Positions 1 to 11,934 of a stretch of DNA of 64,000 bases are shown here, one piece after another. The number at the start of each line of letters is the position of its first letter. Position 1 is the stretch's first letter. The position numbers were made by a program, and so were the translations under genes. Location: NCBI RefSeq assembly GCF_021869535.1, contig NW_026262734.1, positions 95,113,285-95,177,284 of the forward strand. Direction: 5' to 3'. This DNA comes from Mytilus californianus. Lineage: Eukaryota > Mollusca > Bivalvia > Mytilida > Mytilidae. A model generated the notes under the pieces. That model did no database searches. It was not told where the DNA came from and saw only the letters and a program-made list of their open reading frames with translations.

Positions 1-43
1 TAATCTAATCCTGGGGTAGAAAGTCTAGTATTTTGAAAAAAAG

Positions 44-165
44 TTTTATAAACAGTAAATTTATTAGTATGCCCATATAAATGATATGTCATGCCAACAC
101 AGAAGTGCTGACCACTGGGCTGGTGATATTCGCAAGGAGGGAACGTTCACCAGTAGTTGATTGGT
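44..165 (-). repeat. Dispersed repeat, fragment of the 15.5-kb family
   Basis: This stretch is a diverged reverse-complement match to about 15680-15740: both share the words for AACACAGAAGTG and the adjoining ATATAAATGATAT-like text. It is part of a repeat family with another copy on the + strand at 15540-15960. No coding content is seen. Confidence 0.5.
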
Positions 166-273
166 CATGAAATGTTCTTTAAAAACTCCATACAGTTTTA
201 CCATGGTTGTACCGAATTTTTATAGCTAGCAAATTGATAAAGATTCCCATGTCATCCTTGAATTAGACTTATA

Positions 274-510
274 AAAAGGGGCGAAAGATACCAGAGGGAC
301 ATGCATACTCATAAATCGAAAATAAACTGACAACGCCATGGCTATAAAAGAAAAAGACAAACAGACAAATAATAGCAAACAAGACACAACATAGAAAACT
401 AAAAACTAAGCAACACGAACCCCACAAAAAACTGGGGGTAGTCCGAGGTGCTCCGGAAGTGTAAGCAGAATAATGCTCCACATGTATCCCGTCGTAATGC
501 TCATGTTATT
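274..510 (+). repeat. Dispersed repeat family B, copy 1
   Basis: It starts with GGGGCGAAAGATACCAGAGG and runs through conserved blocks (AATAAACTGACAACGCCATG, GACACAACATAGAAAAC, AAGCAACACGAACCCCAC) to a segment about a bicoloured CTCCACATGT word. The same ordered blocks recur at 24620-24830, 47295-47372 and 53350-53545. The long minus-strand open frame over it is shared by the other copies and is a by-product of the repeat, not a gene. Confidence 0.75.
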
Positions 511-1320
511 ACAAACCCGGTAAACAGTCTAATTCGGTAGTTCACATTAGTGAAAAGGGAACGGGATTGTAGTTAAGACATAAGGAACATATCCGATATC
601 ATCTGTAAAAATGTTATTCCATAACGGTCAACCAACTCGTGATGGCGTCCGTAAAATATGTTGTTCTTTGGTGAATATTTTTCAAATATGTAAGAACAAA
701 CATATATCAAACAATGCATTGAGTAGATATCAATCCGTTCGTCGTTAAAGTTGATTGTCAGTAATGATCGACGACAACAGAGGAAAAAGTGCATTATTCA
801 TTGTTTTATGAATTTTGTCTTATCATTTAAGAGATCCTTCGAGTTAAAAAAAAATTAAAGGAGTAGGTTCGATAAGGCCCTAAAATGGCCCTTTGTTTGC
901 TTAAATTTCAAATTAGGATTAATTGACTAATATAACAATGAATCATAGCTAACTAGTGACAAGAAAGGAAATTTACGTACCTGTGTTTTATTCATGAGGA
1001 CACACATAGTACTCATTTTGATTTATCACGAAAAAATCATTAAGAATTGGAAAATTTCCATTGATTATTGGACAGTAAACATAGAGCGCATACGTCGACA
1101 AAAAAGATCTTTTAAAATATTGTTTGTAAAGACTTTTTACATGACGAACTTGAATATTAAGATGGTCGACGACTGCGCTTCGTGTTTCCTAGTCCTACAA
1201 TTGGTTGAAATCCGGCCTATTATGTCAAATATCGCCAAATCTCTCATCTTGACCTATTACGGATGTAAAAATCAACGCTTTAGTATAAAACTGTGACACA
1301 CATATCATATTTTTAGTCCC

Positions 1321-2005
1321 GGTCACACCTTACCGGATAGCGCGAAAGGACGTCTGACGGATAACTTTTTTTTTCAATCTGTTCATGTCCGTTGGACGTC
1401 CGCACTTATCTGTGGAAAATTTTGAGCATGTCCAAAACTTGGAACGGACGTCCAACGGATGGAGTGTCCGTTGAATGTCCGGTAGGCATCCGTTTGTTAC
1501 GGTACACGTCCGTTCTATTTCTGTTTTGTATCCGTTTCTTGTCCGTTATACATCCGTTGGAGGTCCAGTAGAGCAATCCACCAACTGACTTCTACCGGAC
1601 GTGTAATGGATAAAACGGATGATGCACCGATGTGAAACGAACATGAACGGAAGGATAACGGATAAAACGGATGTGTATCCAATGTAAAACGAATAAATTC
1701 CAATTTTATCTTCATTGCCACCTTAAATTTTTCGCTTATCTTGTTCATCTGTTTTATCCGGCACGCTTCCGTTAGGTGTCCGTTTTATGCGGTACTCGTC
1801 CGCTGGATAAACGTTCGACATCCATTCTGTCCGGTACGTTTCTGTTTCTCGTATGTTGCATATCCTGTGTGCGTTAGGCATTCGTTACGCATCTGTTTTA
1901 TTTGGTCAGTACGACAACGTATTCGCAACGGATAAAAATTTTGTCAACGGAAAACTTCATTTTATACGTTCGGCGTCCGTTCGAGCTATTGGATAAGGTG
2001 TGACA
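1321..2005. mobile_element. Foldback/TIR element with internal CGGACGT-type repeats
   Basis: The left end carries GTCACACCTTACCGGATAGC and the right end carries its inverted counterpart with a few mismatches (GCTATTGGATAAGGTGTGAC), giving terminal inverted repeats of about 20 bp. The interior is packed with degenerate words GTCCGTT and AACGGAC in both orientations, so the single strand could fold back on itself extensively. It is about 0.7 kb long with no transposase, so it would be non-autonomous. TTAG occurs just outside both ends, but the target duplication is not certain. Confidence 0.6.
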
Positions 2006-2009
2006 TTAG

Positions 2010-3866
2010 CTTAACATTCACACACATCTTTAAGTTAACTAAAATCATTGTTTATCTTGTTACATTGAACTTATTATTCGAGGCCAAATATGATCCTAAC
2101 CGAACGTACTCCTCTGATGTGCATTATCATTTTAGGACCTCTACCATAAGGAAAGTAATATTATGAGAATACTCATAAATATCTTTTTTAAACAGTCTTC
2201 TATATCAAATCACACGCCCCGATATTCAGCTAACAGTATTACTTCATTTACTCTTTTTTTTCGGAAATCAAGACTTTTATCCAATAATAAAGAAAATAAA
2301 CTAGTACGTAATAAGAGATCTGTCAGCATATGCTATATTTAGAAAAAAACCAACAAATTCACCGATCTGCATGTTTCCAAACAAGCATCTGGTGTTAAAG
2401 TCCTTTTTTTTCATTTCATGTGGGTCAATATTCGTAATTGTTTCTCCATAGGCGGTATTGGTAACGTTTTCTTATGGTACTCAGTCCATATCGTAAACTT
2501 GGATATGTATGATGGCTCGTTTCGAAGCTGAGACATTTTCCTATATGTGGTTAAATTTTCGGGGTACGAAGTGAGATTACTTTTTCCGTAAATTAGCATA
2601 TCCCGAAAATCCTTTCGTGATGCGGCTCCTCGTAGTAAAAAATCGCGTTTTTAACACAATAATTTCTTTGAAAATTTAATACTTTGAACACCTGGATAGT
2701 TCCATAGTTTTTACACATTTTATTGTATGTTCCTCTACTTTCCAAATCAACACAAATGGTTAAGCTCAGTAACTGGGAAGAAATAGAAACATGTCCAATA
2801 TCACTACACAGAGATTTTTTGTTTACACACAACTTTTGAGTTCCTCATTTTGAGGCGCATTCGGGATATTGACCCAAGTAGCAGCTATCAAATACGTCTC
2901 AAAAGAAAAAAAAAATAACCGTAGTCCTTTCATAGATAATCAAAAACGTGACTCATACAGATATCTTTATATCTATTTGTCAGAAAACAGATTATTATCA
3001 AGAACTAGGACTGGTATGACGAATACGAAAATCAATGTTTTCATATCGACAAAGGCATTATTCAGTATGCGTATTTCAAAATGACCCTTATTCGTGTTAT
3101 CCGTTAACTACTTATGATTTATTTTCAGGAACTCTTTTTAAATTCTAGCTGCACTAATTTATCAATCGTGTTTAAATATGTTTGCTGAATATATAAAGGT
3201 AAACTTAGTCTTATTTGGTGCACAACCAATTTTGTGGGCAAAGAAAATTACGAAAAAAAAATAATCGCACAATTTCAATTGTTGAAGATATGGAACAGAT
3301 TAACTGGGATTGTGAAAATTAATTGGTATTTGAAAATGAATTTCCTATAGACATAATAAATGCTCTAGGTGATCAAATATTTGTGTGTTATCTAGTTACA
3401 TTGAAAATACTTGAACCATTTAGTTAATGCTTTAACTTATGGAGACCCTATTTGGAGCTATGTTATCCGGTTCCGACAATTTGGGTGATAAAATGTCGAT
3501 TTAATTAAATAACCTCAAATTGAATAAAACGCGACAGTGTTGCTCGTTGATAAGCCAAATCAAATATGAGATAGAAGAGCTTTCTATGGGTTTAAAAACC
3601 TGTACAAAAGCTGCACTGATGTCATTCATATCTATTCTATAAGTTTACCCCCCCCCCCCTCTTTTTTGTTAACTTCCTTTACCAAGTACTAAAGAAAAAC
3701 AAACGTATTGAAAACTCAAAATGTAATAAAAATGGTTCTTAGGTATTCAAAAGAGCATTAGAATAATATCAAGAACTATGTTTTGAAGGCATTTGAACTT
3801 TGGGTCATTTCAAAAAGTAAAGTGTTTTTACTCAGTAATTTATTTGATTGATAAAATCTATTTCAG
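2010..3866. other. Non-coding, presumably intron or 5' flank of the Ig gene
   Basis: A+T-rich sequence with no supported exon. The short open frames here show no domain, no codon bias I can see and no matching splice sites. A run of about 12 C residues lies at 3648-3659. The last bases form the pyrimidine tract and AG acceptor of the first Ig exon. Confidence 0.5.
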
Positions 3867-4361
3867 TCTCTTCTGCTAAGCCTGATAGCATTTCGAGCAC
3901 CATAGTTTCATCAACACAAGCTGAATATCAAGGAACTATTTCGCATAAATTTCTTCGTGACCCTTACAACTCTTCTTGGAGTACTAAACAAAATACTATT
4001 ATAACTAATCGACCACTTCTAGTTGACACAATAACAACCAGAAAACTGCGTGCCGAGCCAAAGCCTTCACTTTTTCTCCGTGAAGGAGACACAGTGATGT
4101 TTACTTGTTTGGGTAACATTGGAAAGCCTCCTGGTAAATTTATTTGGCAGAAAATCTCACCACTACAAAAAATATCTAAAATCTATTACGCTCAAACTAC
4201 AATAAAAGAGGAGATAACTACAATATGTTCGTTGAAAGGCACAAGCAACCTTACAGTTCAGATATCTGCAGACGATTTGAATGCAAAAATCCGCTGTATG
4301 GAAGAATCACAAACAGATATTCCTGGAATGTTTATAGAAACTGGTTCATTTGATGTACAAT
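3867..4361 (+). CDS. Exon: Ser/Thr-rich stalk plus Ig-like domain
   Basis: This internal exon of an immunoglobulin-superfamily gene is 495 nt (165 codons), bounded by the acceptor ATCTATTTCAG and the donor GTGAGT at 4362. Both boundaries fall after the first codon base (phase 1-1), the usual arrangement for Ig-domain exons. Roughly the first 65 residues are rich in Ser/Thr, with a sequon in YNSSW, and look like an extracellular stalk. The rest reads as an Ig fold: REGDTVMFTC (strand-B Cys), then FIWQK (core Trp), SNLTVQI (strand E) and DDLNAKIRC (strand-F Cys). The central ICSLKG adds an extra Cys. The open frame runs upstream into the intron and downstream to 4417, but the splice signals set the real limits. 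Ligand and function are unknown, and I do not recognise an orthologue. The Ig call is from motif spacing only. Confidence 0.7.
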
Positions 4362-4367
4362 GTGAGT

Positions 4368-5865
4368 ATGATCTTGTCTTTACTTCTCTTAGTTACAAGC
4401 AATTGTTCTACATGTAAAGTGAAAAGGAATTCATGAACGTATATCCCAGTTTCGTTGTTCTCAGGTTTTTAAAGTTTTTAAATGTTTGTTGGGCTACATG
4501 TACGTCTTGCCCGATTTATTTTTTGAGTACTATTTAATAAAAAAAAAATAATCGGTGGACTTACACATAACCACATTTAAATACTCTAAAGATACAAGTG
4601 ATGCTAAATTGAAAACTTTTTTTTCGGTAATATTTTAAACACTGATGAACTTATATTCAAAACCACATTTATTTGTGGCGAAAAGCGACAGGGAGTTCCA
4701 AAGACTTTATACTATTGATGATCCTTTTATCTGTTATTCTTTATTGTTATCATGTTTTATTTTTTTACAAATTTCTTCAAATTTGACACAAACACTTTAA
4801 TGATATCATACTCAATCAGGTATTTTTTAAAAAATACAATGTACTTGGTTTTAAAGTACTGATGTGTTTAAAGGATCGTATTATTTTCTTGTGTAAGTGC
4901 ATACAGTAACAACTTCGAATAAAAATAGATATAAAACATACATTTTAATAACTGCGCAATCAAACTTCAACATTTTGTTCTTTTACAAATATTTTCAAGT
5001 CATGAGTGCGTTTGAACCTATCATTTTTCAAACAGTGGTCAACCATGTATGTTGTTTTTTACATCTTTCTATGGGAATCATACAGCAGCCTCTAAGAAAA
5101 TTAGACATGTTTGACCATACCTAACATTGCACTAAGGAATTACTGTTTTTTTTTGTTAAAAAATCAAAAACCAAAAACTGAAAAGGTAAGAATTAACATT
5201 CATACATCAAATCGTTACAAAAAAATTTAACTGAGCAGGTTACTAATGACTCTTGGCATCATTTATCTAAAAACTTGGAAATTTTGTCAAAATTCAAATG
5301 GAACAAAATGGATTAAATGATTAAGTTATAATGTTTCCGTGCATAGCGATATATTGTACTTAAACAGTATATATTATCTACTGTTTTCATATGCATCGGT
5401 AATATTGTAGTAAATATGATCTAAATAACCACGCAAGCTTATACTAACGTATGCTACATTAACACAAAATTAGTTTTAAATGGTGACATGCTGTCATTTT
5501 TGTAAATACATTGAATTCACACGATGACAAGTAGGATTTTAGTCTTAGGGAAGGAAACCAACGTTACGCATTACAAAGTTAATACAGCAAGTTATCCCAA
5601 AGGGTTACCATCCCATCCCATCCCGTCCCATTTCTTTTACACATTTTGACAGTAATTGGTGTTCCTATTGAGAACATGTGCGAAAGATAAACAATGATAT
5701 ATGCCTACTAGTGTTTTCGACCGTTAACCGAATATTTAATATGCTCTAGATCTTCAATGCAATGGTGAACAAGACTTTGGTAGTTGATGCAAGAACCTCC
5801 TCCGTTTTTTTTTTAATAAAAGAGAAATTAATCCTTAAAATTCATGTTGATACGTTTGATATGGT
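4368..5865. other. Intron sequence, no feature recognised
   Basis: A+T-rich sequence with homopolymer runs and a short CCCATCCCATCCCGTCCCAT tract near 5612. The 75-codon open frame at 4897-5124 has low-complexity composition and no splice support, so it is not annotated. Confidence 0.4.
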
Positions 5866-6142
5866 GCTTTTTGTCCGCAATTTGCTTTTTGTCCGCTTTT
5901 GCTTTTTGTCCGATAATTTTGCTTTCTGTCCGACACTTTTGCTTTTTGTCCGTTGCTTTTTGTCCGTTTTGCTTTTTGTCCGATAATTTTGCTTTTTGTC
6001 CGACACTTTTGCTTTTTGTCCGTTGCTTTTTGTCCGTTTTGCTTTTTGTCCGATAATTTTGCTTTTTGTCCGACACTTTTGCTTTTTGTCCGTTGCTTTT
6101 GGTCCGTTTTGCTTTTTGTCCGCTGAATTTGCTTTATGTCCG
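5866..6142 (+). repeat. 70-bp tandem array of GCTTTTTGTCCG units (copy 1)
   Basis: The word GCTTTTTGTCCG is repeated with spacers of different length that together make an exact 70-bp higher-order period (the ATAATTTT spacer recurs at 5913, 5983 and 6053). It is flanked by shorter irregular units. Because 70 is one more than a multiple of 3 and the unit lacks stops, all frames of the array stay open and yield Lys-rich or Phe/Leu/Cys-rich pseudo-peptides. These are not genes. An inverted copy sits at 14402-14722. Confidence 0.95.
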
Positions 6143-6800
6143 ATTTAAAAATGTGTATATTTTTTGCAGATTTCATTTTGAACTTCGAATCACCATGCCC
6201 TTTTTGGAGTTAAATACAGATCATACTCACTTTATGAATGGAGGGGAAGGGGGCCTCGGAGAATTTGAAAATAAATGATATAATACATGGCAATAACTTG
6301 AAAAGGAAAATTTGCTAAAAAAAAACAATGAATATTCCATCCGAAAATAAATTCGTATGGCCCATACACCCACCTACCACGACCCGAAAATGAAATGATC
6401 GATCACCATATATATAACGTTACAATTATCCCACTGAAACTACCAGCCCAATAATATAGTAAATTTGGCCACATTATCCTTTAGTAATGATAATCTGGAA
6501 GCAAGAAGGATTCCGATGAACTCACCGGTCGCCAAATATGACTGCAATGGTTAACATAGAATACAAAGTCGTAAAATACAATTTAAACTTATTTGTATAT
6601 CAAAACCCTTAAAATTAGAAATTTTGATTAAGAATATCTGACAGAGATTAAGTGTTAAGAATGTGAAGAACGTCTTACTTAAACTATCGGACGACTCCTT
6701 TAATATTAGACATATTGCCCATAACTGAAACTATTTTGATTTGTGTTTGGTTTTTTTGTTGTTTTTTTGTTGTTGTTGCTAATCTTGATCAGCTTTTGTT
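6143..6800. other. Intron sequence, no feature recognised
   Basis: No exon, array or terminal repeat was recognised. A T-rich/GTTG tract at 6748-6780 produces open frames on both strands without coding character. Confidence 0.4.
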
Positions 6801-6804
6801 TAGT

Positions 6805-6900
6805 CTCCAACATCACTGAAGAGATATTAATTGCTAAAATGGCTGGTGCAATAAAATTGGTACCGTTAATGTTATTAGAGACGACCTTAGGATTATCGAG
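6805..6900 (+). repeat. Dispersed repeat family D terminal segment
   Basis: It carries the ordered words CATCACTGAAGAGA, GCTGGTGCA and TTGGTACCGTTAATGTTATT. Related segments occur at 15880-15955 (+), 17225-17330 (-), and in both copies of the 540-bp duplication at 45225 and 45765. No coding content. Confidence 0.6.
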
Positions 6901-6904
6901 AAGG

Positions 6905-8279
6905 GGTGTGGTTGTTTGGATAATTTTCATCCTATTTCATAACTAAATCCTGAATTGTCCTGTAGCTTTGAGGACAGACTAGTTATCTTAATGTTGACAT
7001 GAAGATGGGCTCAGTTATTTATGTTCCATTACGGACATACAAATCCATCCATTTTTAAAATTCTCTTCCCCAAAAATGTAAAAAAAGAAAACAGTTGTCA
7101 TTCCCTTACTGACTTTCATTACGACATTTGAGGGGAGGGGTAATTATCTTAGATAGTATTCATGTAAGTATTCTGGTGAAGATGAAATTCATTTTTGTTT
7201 CATTCAACGCCCAAGCTGTTCACTGCACGTAAACATTACTGTGCTGATGAAAAAGATGTTGTTTTCTGTTAAGTAATGACGATATAATATATGACAAACA
7301 ATATGTTAAAGCAACTGTCAAAAGAAATAAATCAATAACTGACGAATGACAAGAGCTGTCTCTCTCTATCATATATATTTTTTTATGTTCCAAATGAAAT
7401 CCATACTGCAGATTTTTTTTTATTCAGCAGTATATTATATGAAGTTCTTAAAAACTTAAAACTCTGTGTTAGTACAACATGTATATGCGTGCAGAATTTA
7501 GACTGGTACTTTATGTCTTCTTTGATTTTTGTGTGCTATTTACTGACGAGGCGAACCCCTGTTACACTGATTTTTAAAGTTCGTTCAGTGGTTGTTCTGT
7601 TGTAATACTGTCCCGGTTTTCAGGGCAAATTGGACTGATTAAAATGAAAGGCTGTGTCATCTTTATGATGCTGCTGATATCGGTGACAAATTTCACTATA
7701 TATGTATCTTATATCATGTAGTGCTCTCACACAAGAGTGGAAAAAGCTGTTGCTACATCAATGCGTGAGTCCTAAATTTAACAAATTCAAGCAATAAATG
7801 AGCTGAAATAACCATAATTATCATTCTTGAAAAACTTATTAGATTATAGGAATTATAACAGTGGGAGTCAGTCCTCCTTCTTAGTCTACACAGTTATGTT
7901 TGCATTTGTACTTTTGTAGTACTTCTCATTTGAAATACTGAAATCGATCCATAATAATGAAGCAATTTTCACAAATCAAGTACTAGAAAATAATGGTACA
8001 ATGTTATGCATTACCGTTCCTCCATTTTTTTATCATTACAAAAGTAAACATACAAAAGTGATTGTGCATATTGTCAACATAGGCAGAAATGTTTAGTGTT
8101 ATCGTGCATATTTATAATAAATTTTGCGTTTCTATATTTAATAGTTGAAGTTTGTAAGAAATAGTTCAAAGCTGAAATTTTAAATTATGCATATAACATA
8201 ATCTATAACATATACTGAATGCCATAGAAAATGCAATGCTATTAATTTTTTTCTCTCCAAAAAACATGCTGATTTATTT
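6905..8279. other. Intron sequence, no supported feature
   Basis: A+T-rich. A 25-codon frame at 7644-7721 (starting MKGCVIFMMLLIS) looks like a signal peptide but has no good donor and lies downstream of an Ig exon, so it is not called. Confidence 0.4.
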
Positions 8280-10295
8280 TCAGCTCACCTAGCTCTATTG
8301 AGCAAATGGTTTTTTCTCATCACTTGGCGTCCGTCGTCCGTCGTCGTCGTCGTCGTCCGTTAACTTTTACAAAATAGAATTCCTCTAAAACTGCTAGGAC
8401 AAATTTAAACAAACTTGGCAACAATCTTCATTAGGGTATATGATTTTTAAAAAATATGTCTGATTAACTCGCCTACCAACCAAGATGGCTAACATGGCTG
8501 AAATAGAACATACGGGGTAAAATTAAAGTTTTGTCTATTATTTGGAAAACCATTAAAAAGAGAGAAAATCTGACAACAGCAGGATGTTGAGCTCTACCAA
8601 TTGTCTTGCATGTCAAAACTGTCAGATGACGTCCCAAAATTGGTTTCCATTCGCTAACTATAGTTTGCCTCAACCCAATTTAACTTAAACTTAAACACAA
8701 TGCTTATTACCACATAACCCAGATCAAGTTTGAATTTTGGTGGCGTCACTTTTACTGTTCTAGAGTTATGCCCCTTTGCAAATGAAAAAACTGCTGAATT
8801 TTTTATTCCCGTTCTTTAACTTTAGTTTGCTTTAAAAAAATGGTATGAAACTTATGTGCAATGTGTATTACCACAAAACACAAGTCACGTGTGAATTTTG
8901 GTGGCCTCACTTTTCCTGTTATGCCCCTTTATAAATGGGAAAAATGCTGACTTTATCGTTTTTGTTTTCTAACTTAAGTTTGCCTCAAGCAAATGTTATG
9001 AAACTTATACACAATGCTTATTACAACAGAAGTCAGATCAAGTACAAATTTGGGTAGTGTCACTTTTGCCGTCTTAAGTTGTGTCCCTTTATGAAGTTTT
9101 ATGCAAACGGGGGCATTATCTGTGTCCCATGGACTCATTTCCCATTTATTATAGGATTCATTGTCCTTAAATGAAAAATTTTACCGTTTATTTTCTTTTT
9201 TGCCTACTATCTTGAAAATTATAATAGATACAGAAAAAAACTTTATGATGATCAGCAACATGGTCGAAATCGCTAATCGACTCCTTATTACAGTTAATGT
9301 CTTTTGATGATGATTTTGACCATTTTGTTTGGCATTTTTTGCCTTATATCTTAAATGTACAATAAAGACAATACGAAGGCGACTTCTTATTGGAGTTATT
9401 GTACTTTAATGTAGTGTCCTTCGCATTCTTGGATTGTAATTAACAGAGAACCAATTTTTAATCAATGTAGCAAAATTTGATGCAGAAATGCAGATAACTA
9501 ATGCGAATTTCATTTAAAAAAACATATTTATGAGATTTGAACATATAAATATTAATATTTTTACAAGCGTAAATTTTATTTTCTTTTATTCTTAATGCTT
9601 TTAAATTGGCATTTTTATGGGAGATAACTCTGAAATATTGCATTTTCTGAAAGAGTCTACATAAACTTTTGCTAATTTAAATTTTAGCAGGAAAAAACGC
9701 ACGGTGACCCTATCTTAACTATTGATATTCTCAGTGCATTTTCTAAAAGCTATCTTCTCGCATTTTGTTTTCAATTCTATCATTTAGTTTAGCTTCTGAT
9801 CACATAATGCTGTTTTTTTTCCATATAATCCATAAAAAATGTGTCATTTTGTCACAACCTGTAGCTTGAGAAAATGCTCGGTGACCTATCATATTTATTA
9901 TATTGTTGAACATTTCACAATATATACTACGTTTTGGCAAAGACTGAACAAATTCTGTCATTTTTAATCTATACTCCCAAACCATCTTAAAAACGATTTT
10001 CACCTGTTTTTTTTAGCGTTTGATCAGCAAGTCAAGATCTACTAACAAGTCAAATTTTGCCGACATAGTTAAGAAGACTGTGACCCTTTATAGGAGTAAT
10101 TGCCCTTAAATGAGGATTTTTATCCTCTTTTGTGTTTTGAGCAAACAGCACATGATCAGCAATACAAGATCAATAAAACAGATTTTGTCATGAGTTCTAT
10201 TCTTGTTTACAATAATGGAGAGTGTCCTTTGTTGAATATGCACATAGACCAAGGTAATCACAAAGGCTCTTTAGAGCCTCTACTTTATTATTATT
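8280..10295 (+). repeat. About 2-kb dispersed element with internal ~153-bp tandem units
   Basis: It starts with CAGCTCACCTAGCTC, then TTTTCTCATCACTTGGCGTCC and a GTCGTC microsatellite. It ends with AAAGGCTCTTTAGAGCCTCT, which is self-complementary. Inside, a unit containing ATGAAACTTATACACAATGC and TTTGAATTTTGGTGGCGTC recurs (about 8692, 8845 and 8998). Related material occurs at 14050-14398 (reverse), 19690-19885 and 60640-60990. No protein gene was found, so it is probably a non-autonomous element. The superfamily was not determined. Confidence 0.65.
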
Positions 10296-10539
10296 AGAAC
10301 TATGTATAGTTGGTTAAAAATGACCTTTAAGACCAATGTCGAATACTTTTCGCTTGATAGATTTTTGGAACAGATGTGGAGTGCAGGGTTATTTGAACGG
10401 ACGTAATTCGAGTTCGAACGTTTTCTAACTCAAGTATAACTTTCTTGCTTTTACTTTCAACATGTAAAGTTTATCTTATGTCATGAATTTAACGCCCTTA
10501 TTTTAAAGAAACTTCAATAAACAGCAGACTATATGCCAG

Positions 10540-10875
10540 GTCTTTTTGACAACAAGTGGCAAACAATTTGGGGTGTAATTTAAGGAGGCTTTTCCCAGGA
10601 TGCAATTGCTCGTAGACTGTATTTACCCTCTACAGTAGACCAAATTATCCACAAATTCCGCAAAAGGGATCTTTTAATGATAAACCATGTCCAGGGAGAC
10701 ATAAAGCAACAAAAGTCCAGCAGGACCGATGCATTTGTCTTAAACATCTCTGATATTGATTCTGCGTGGATTTCTAATTGGCACGATTATCCATTGGTGT
10801 TCATGGTAAAACCTTTGGAGCTATATCAGTTTGCGTGGAAATTAATAAAGAGCACGGCGACCTTTCCTTGGTGAT
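10540..10875 (+). pseudogene. Relic of a Tc1-like transposase N-terminus
   Basis: In one frame the stretch after a stop at about 10580 reads GGFSQDAIARRLYLPSTVDQ, followed by IIHKFRKRDLL. This is the pattern of the helix-turn-helix DNA-binding region of Tc1/mariner-type transposases (glycine/Ser-x-x-x-IA-x-x-L, then S/T-V-x-x-I-x-x-F). The open frame then runs to a stop at 10872 without recognisable catalytic DDE residues, and apparent homology moves between frames. No terminal inverted repeats were located. It would be an old, dead fragment. Family assignment is by motif only and could be wrong. Confidence 0.35.
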
Positions 10876-11210
10876 ATTTTAATGGCCGTCCGGTGTACAA
10901 AAATATCTGTTAACCAAAAACCATCTTATGTGTACCAAAGTCGTCAGTGATGGTCACACAGACAATTTGCTACCTTCGCGGACCAAAGTCTGGCTTTTCG
11001 CGGGATCCTATTAAACATATAGTGTTGTCGCTACCATGTGCTGTAGAGATTTCGTTGCACAATATGACAGAAACATTCTTTGTGAGGACTCTATTTTATA
11101 ATTCGACATTGCATGTTTCATATACCCATTGTAGCCGAAAAATGATAAAGAAACATTTTTGTTTGATATCTACGGAGCCCCTTAAGTGTCAAAGATGAAA
11201 TTTAGAATAT

Positions 11211-11345
11211 TTGTGCGCGCGACTTTAAATCTTGTGCGCACAACGTTTTCACACTTGTGTACACAACTTTTTTAAACTTGTGCGCACAATTTTCAAAATT
11301 GCGCGAACAACTTTTTTAATCTTGTGCGCACAACTTTAAATCTTT
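11211..11345. repeat. ~23-bp tandem repeat with palindromic core GTGCGCAC
   Basis: About five degenerate units of the type CTTGTGCGCACAACTTTTTT start near 11231, 11254, 11277, 11299 and 11321. The core TTGTGCGCACAA is a perfect palindrome. Flanking DNA is unrelated. Confidence 0.85.
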
Positions 11346-11414
11346 CAGGGTAAAATTGAACTAGACTGAGTTATGTTTTAAGAAGCAATGTTTAGTTAAG
11401 TAAAACCAGATATC

Positions 11415-11931
11415 ATGGATATCTTTTTAGTACCGGAGAATGAAGATGTGTTGTGTGCTTTGGAAAACTTTGCAGAGATTGACAAAATAAACCTTGCAGA
11501 TTTTCTTGATAGCCACTCTTGTAAAAAATGGGAAAACCTGACAATTTCAACCGAATCATAAAGGAAATTCCTCATTAAGAACTAGTTTAGCAACCAAAGT
11601 GCATTGTCCGGACTTGGGATCCTTGATCAATCCAACGAATTAACAACAGCTTTACAATACGTAACAAACGACTGTTAAGAACGTTTTGAGAAGCCTTATC
11701 TTTCTTGAAAACCTTTCTTCTACTGATAGAGATGCCATGCAGCACTTGAGAAAATGCAACAAAGAAATAGTCCAAGCCAAATTAAAATTGTTTTTATGCT
11801 TTTGTACAGCGTCTGACTTAATGTTGAAAGAACAGGCAGATATTCCATTCAGTTTCTTTCACAAGATGGTCTGGGTCATGTGGGAAACTTTTGGAGGTAA
11901 CAAAGAGCTACGAAAATTATCCCTCATTTAG
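11415..11931 (+). pseudogene. Decayed coding fragment, possibly HECT-like
   Basis: Two blocks look formerly coding but are broken by frame changes and stops. Block 1 starts at ATG 11415 (MDIFLVPENEDVLCALENF and on to a TAA near 11560). Block 2 is the open frame ending at 11931. Block 2 contains LKLFLCFCTASDLML, which resembles the phrase FLRFxTGSD found in HECT-domain-like proteins, preceded by AMQHLRKCNKEIVQ. The catalytic Cys region of a HECT domain would lie further downstream and is not visible. Codon content is less A+T-rich than its surroundings. It may be a processed or transposed fragment. The HECT assignment is tentative; alternatives are any duplicated gene fragment. Confidence 0.3.
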
Positions 11932-11934
11932 AAC

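Noticed and set aside
5828-6176. Lys/Gln-rich and Phe/Leu/Cys-rich open frames over the 70-bp array (and 14333-14813)
   Set aside because: They are a property of a stop-free tandem repeat with a period of 1 modulo 3; open in many frames on both strands, with no start context or splice signals.
6218-6240. GTGAGTATGATCT on the - strand, identical to the donor context of the first Ig exon
   Set aside because: No open frame or acceptor precedes it on the - strand; a 13-base match can occur by chance.
7644-7721. 25-residue frame resembling a signal peptide
   Set aside because: It lies downstream of an Ig exon of the only + strand gene, has no convincing donor and ends in its own stop.
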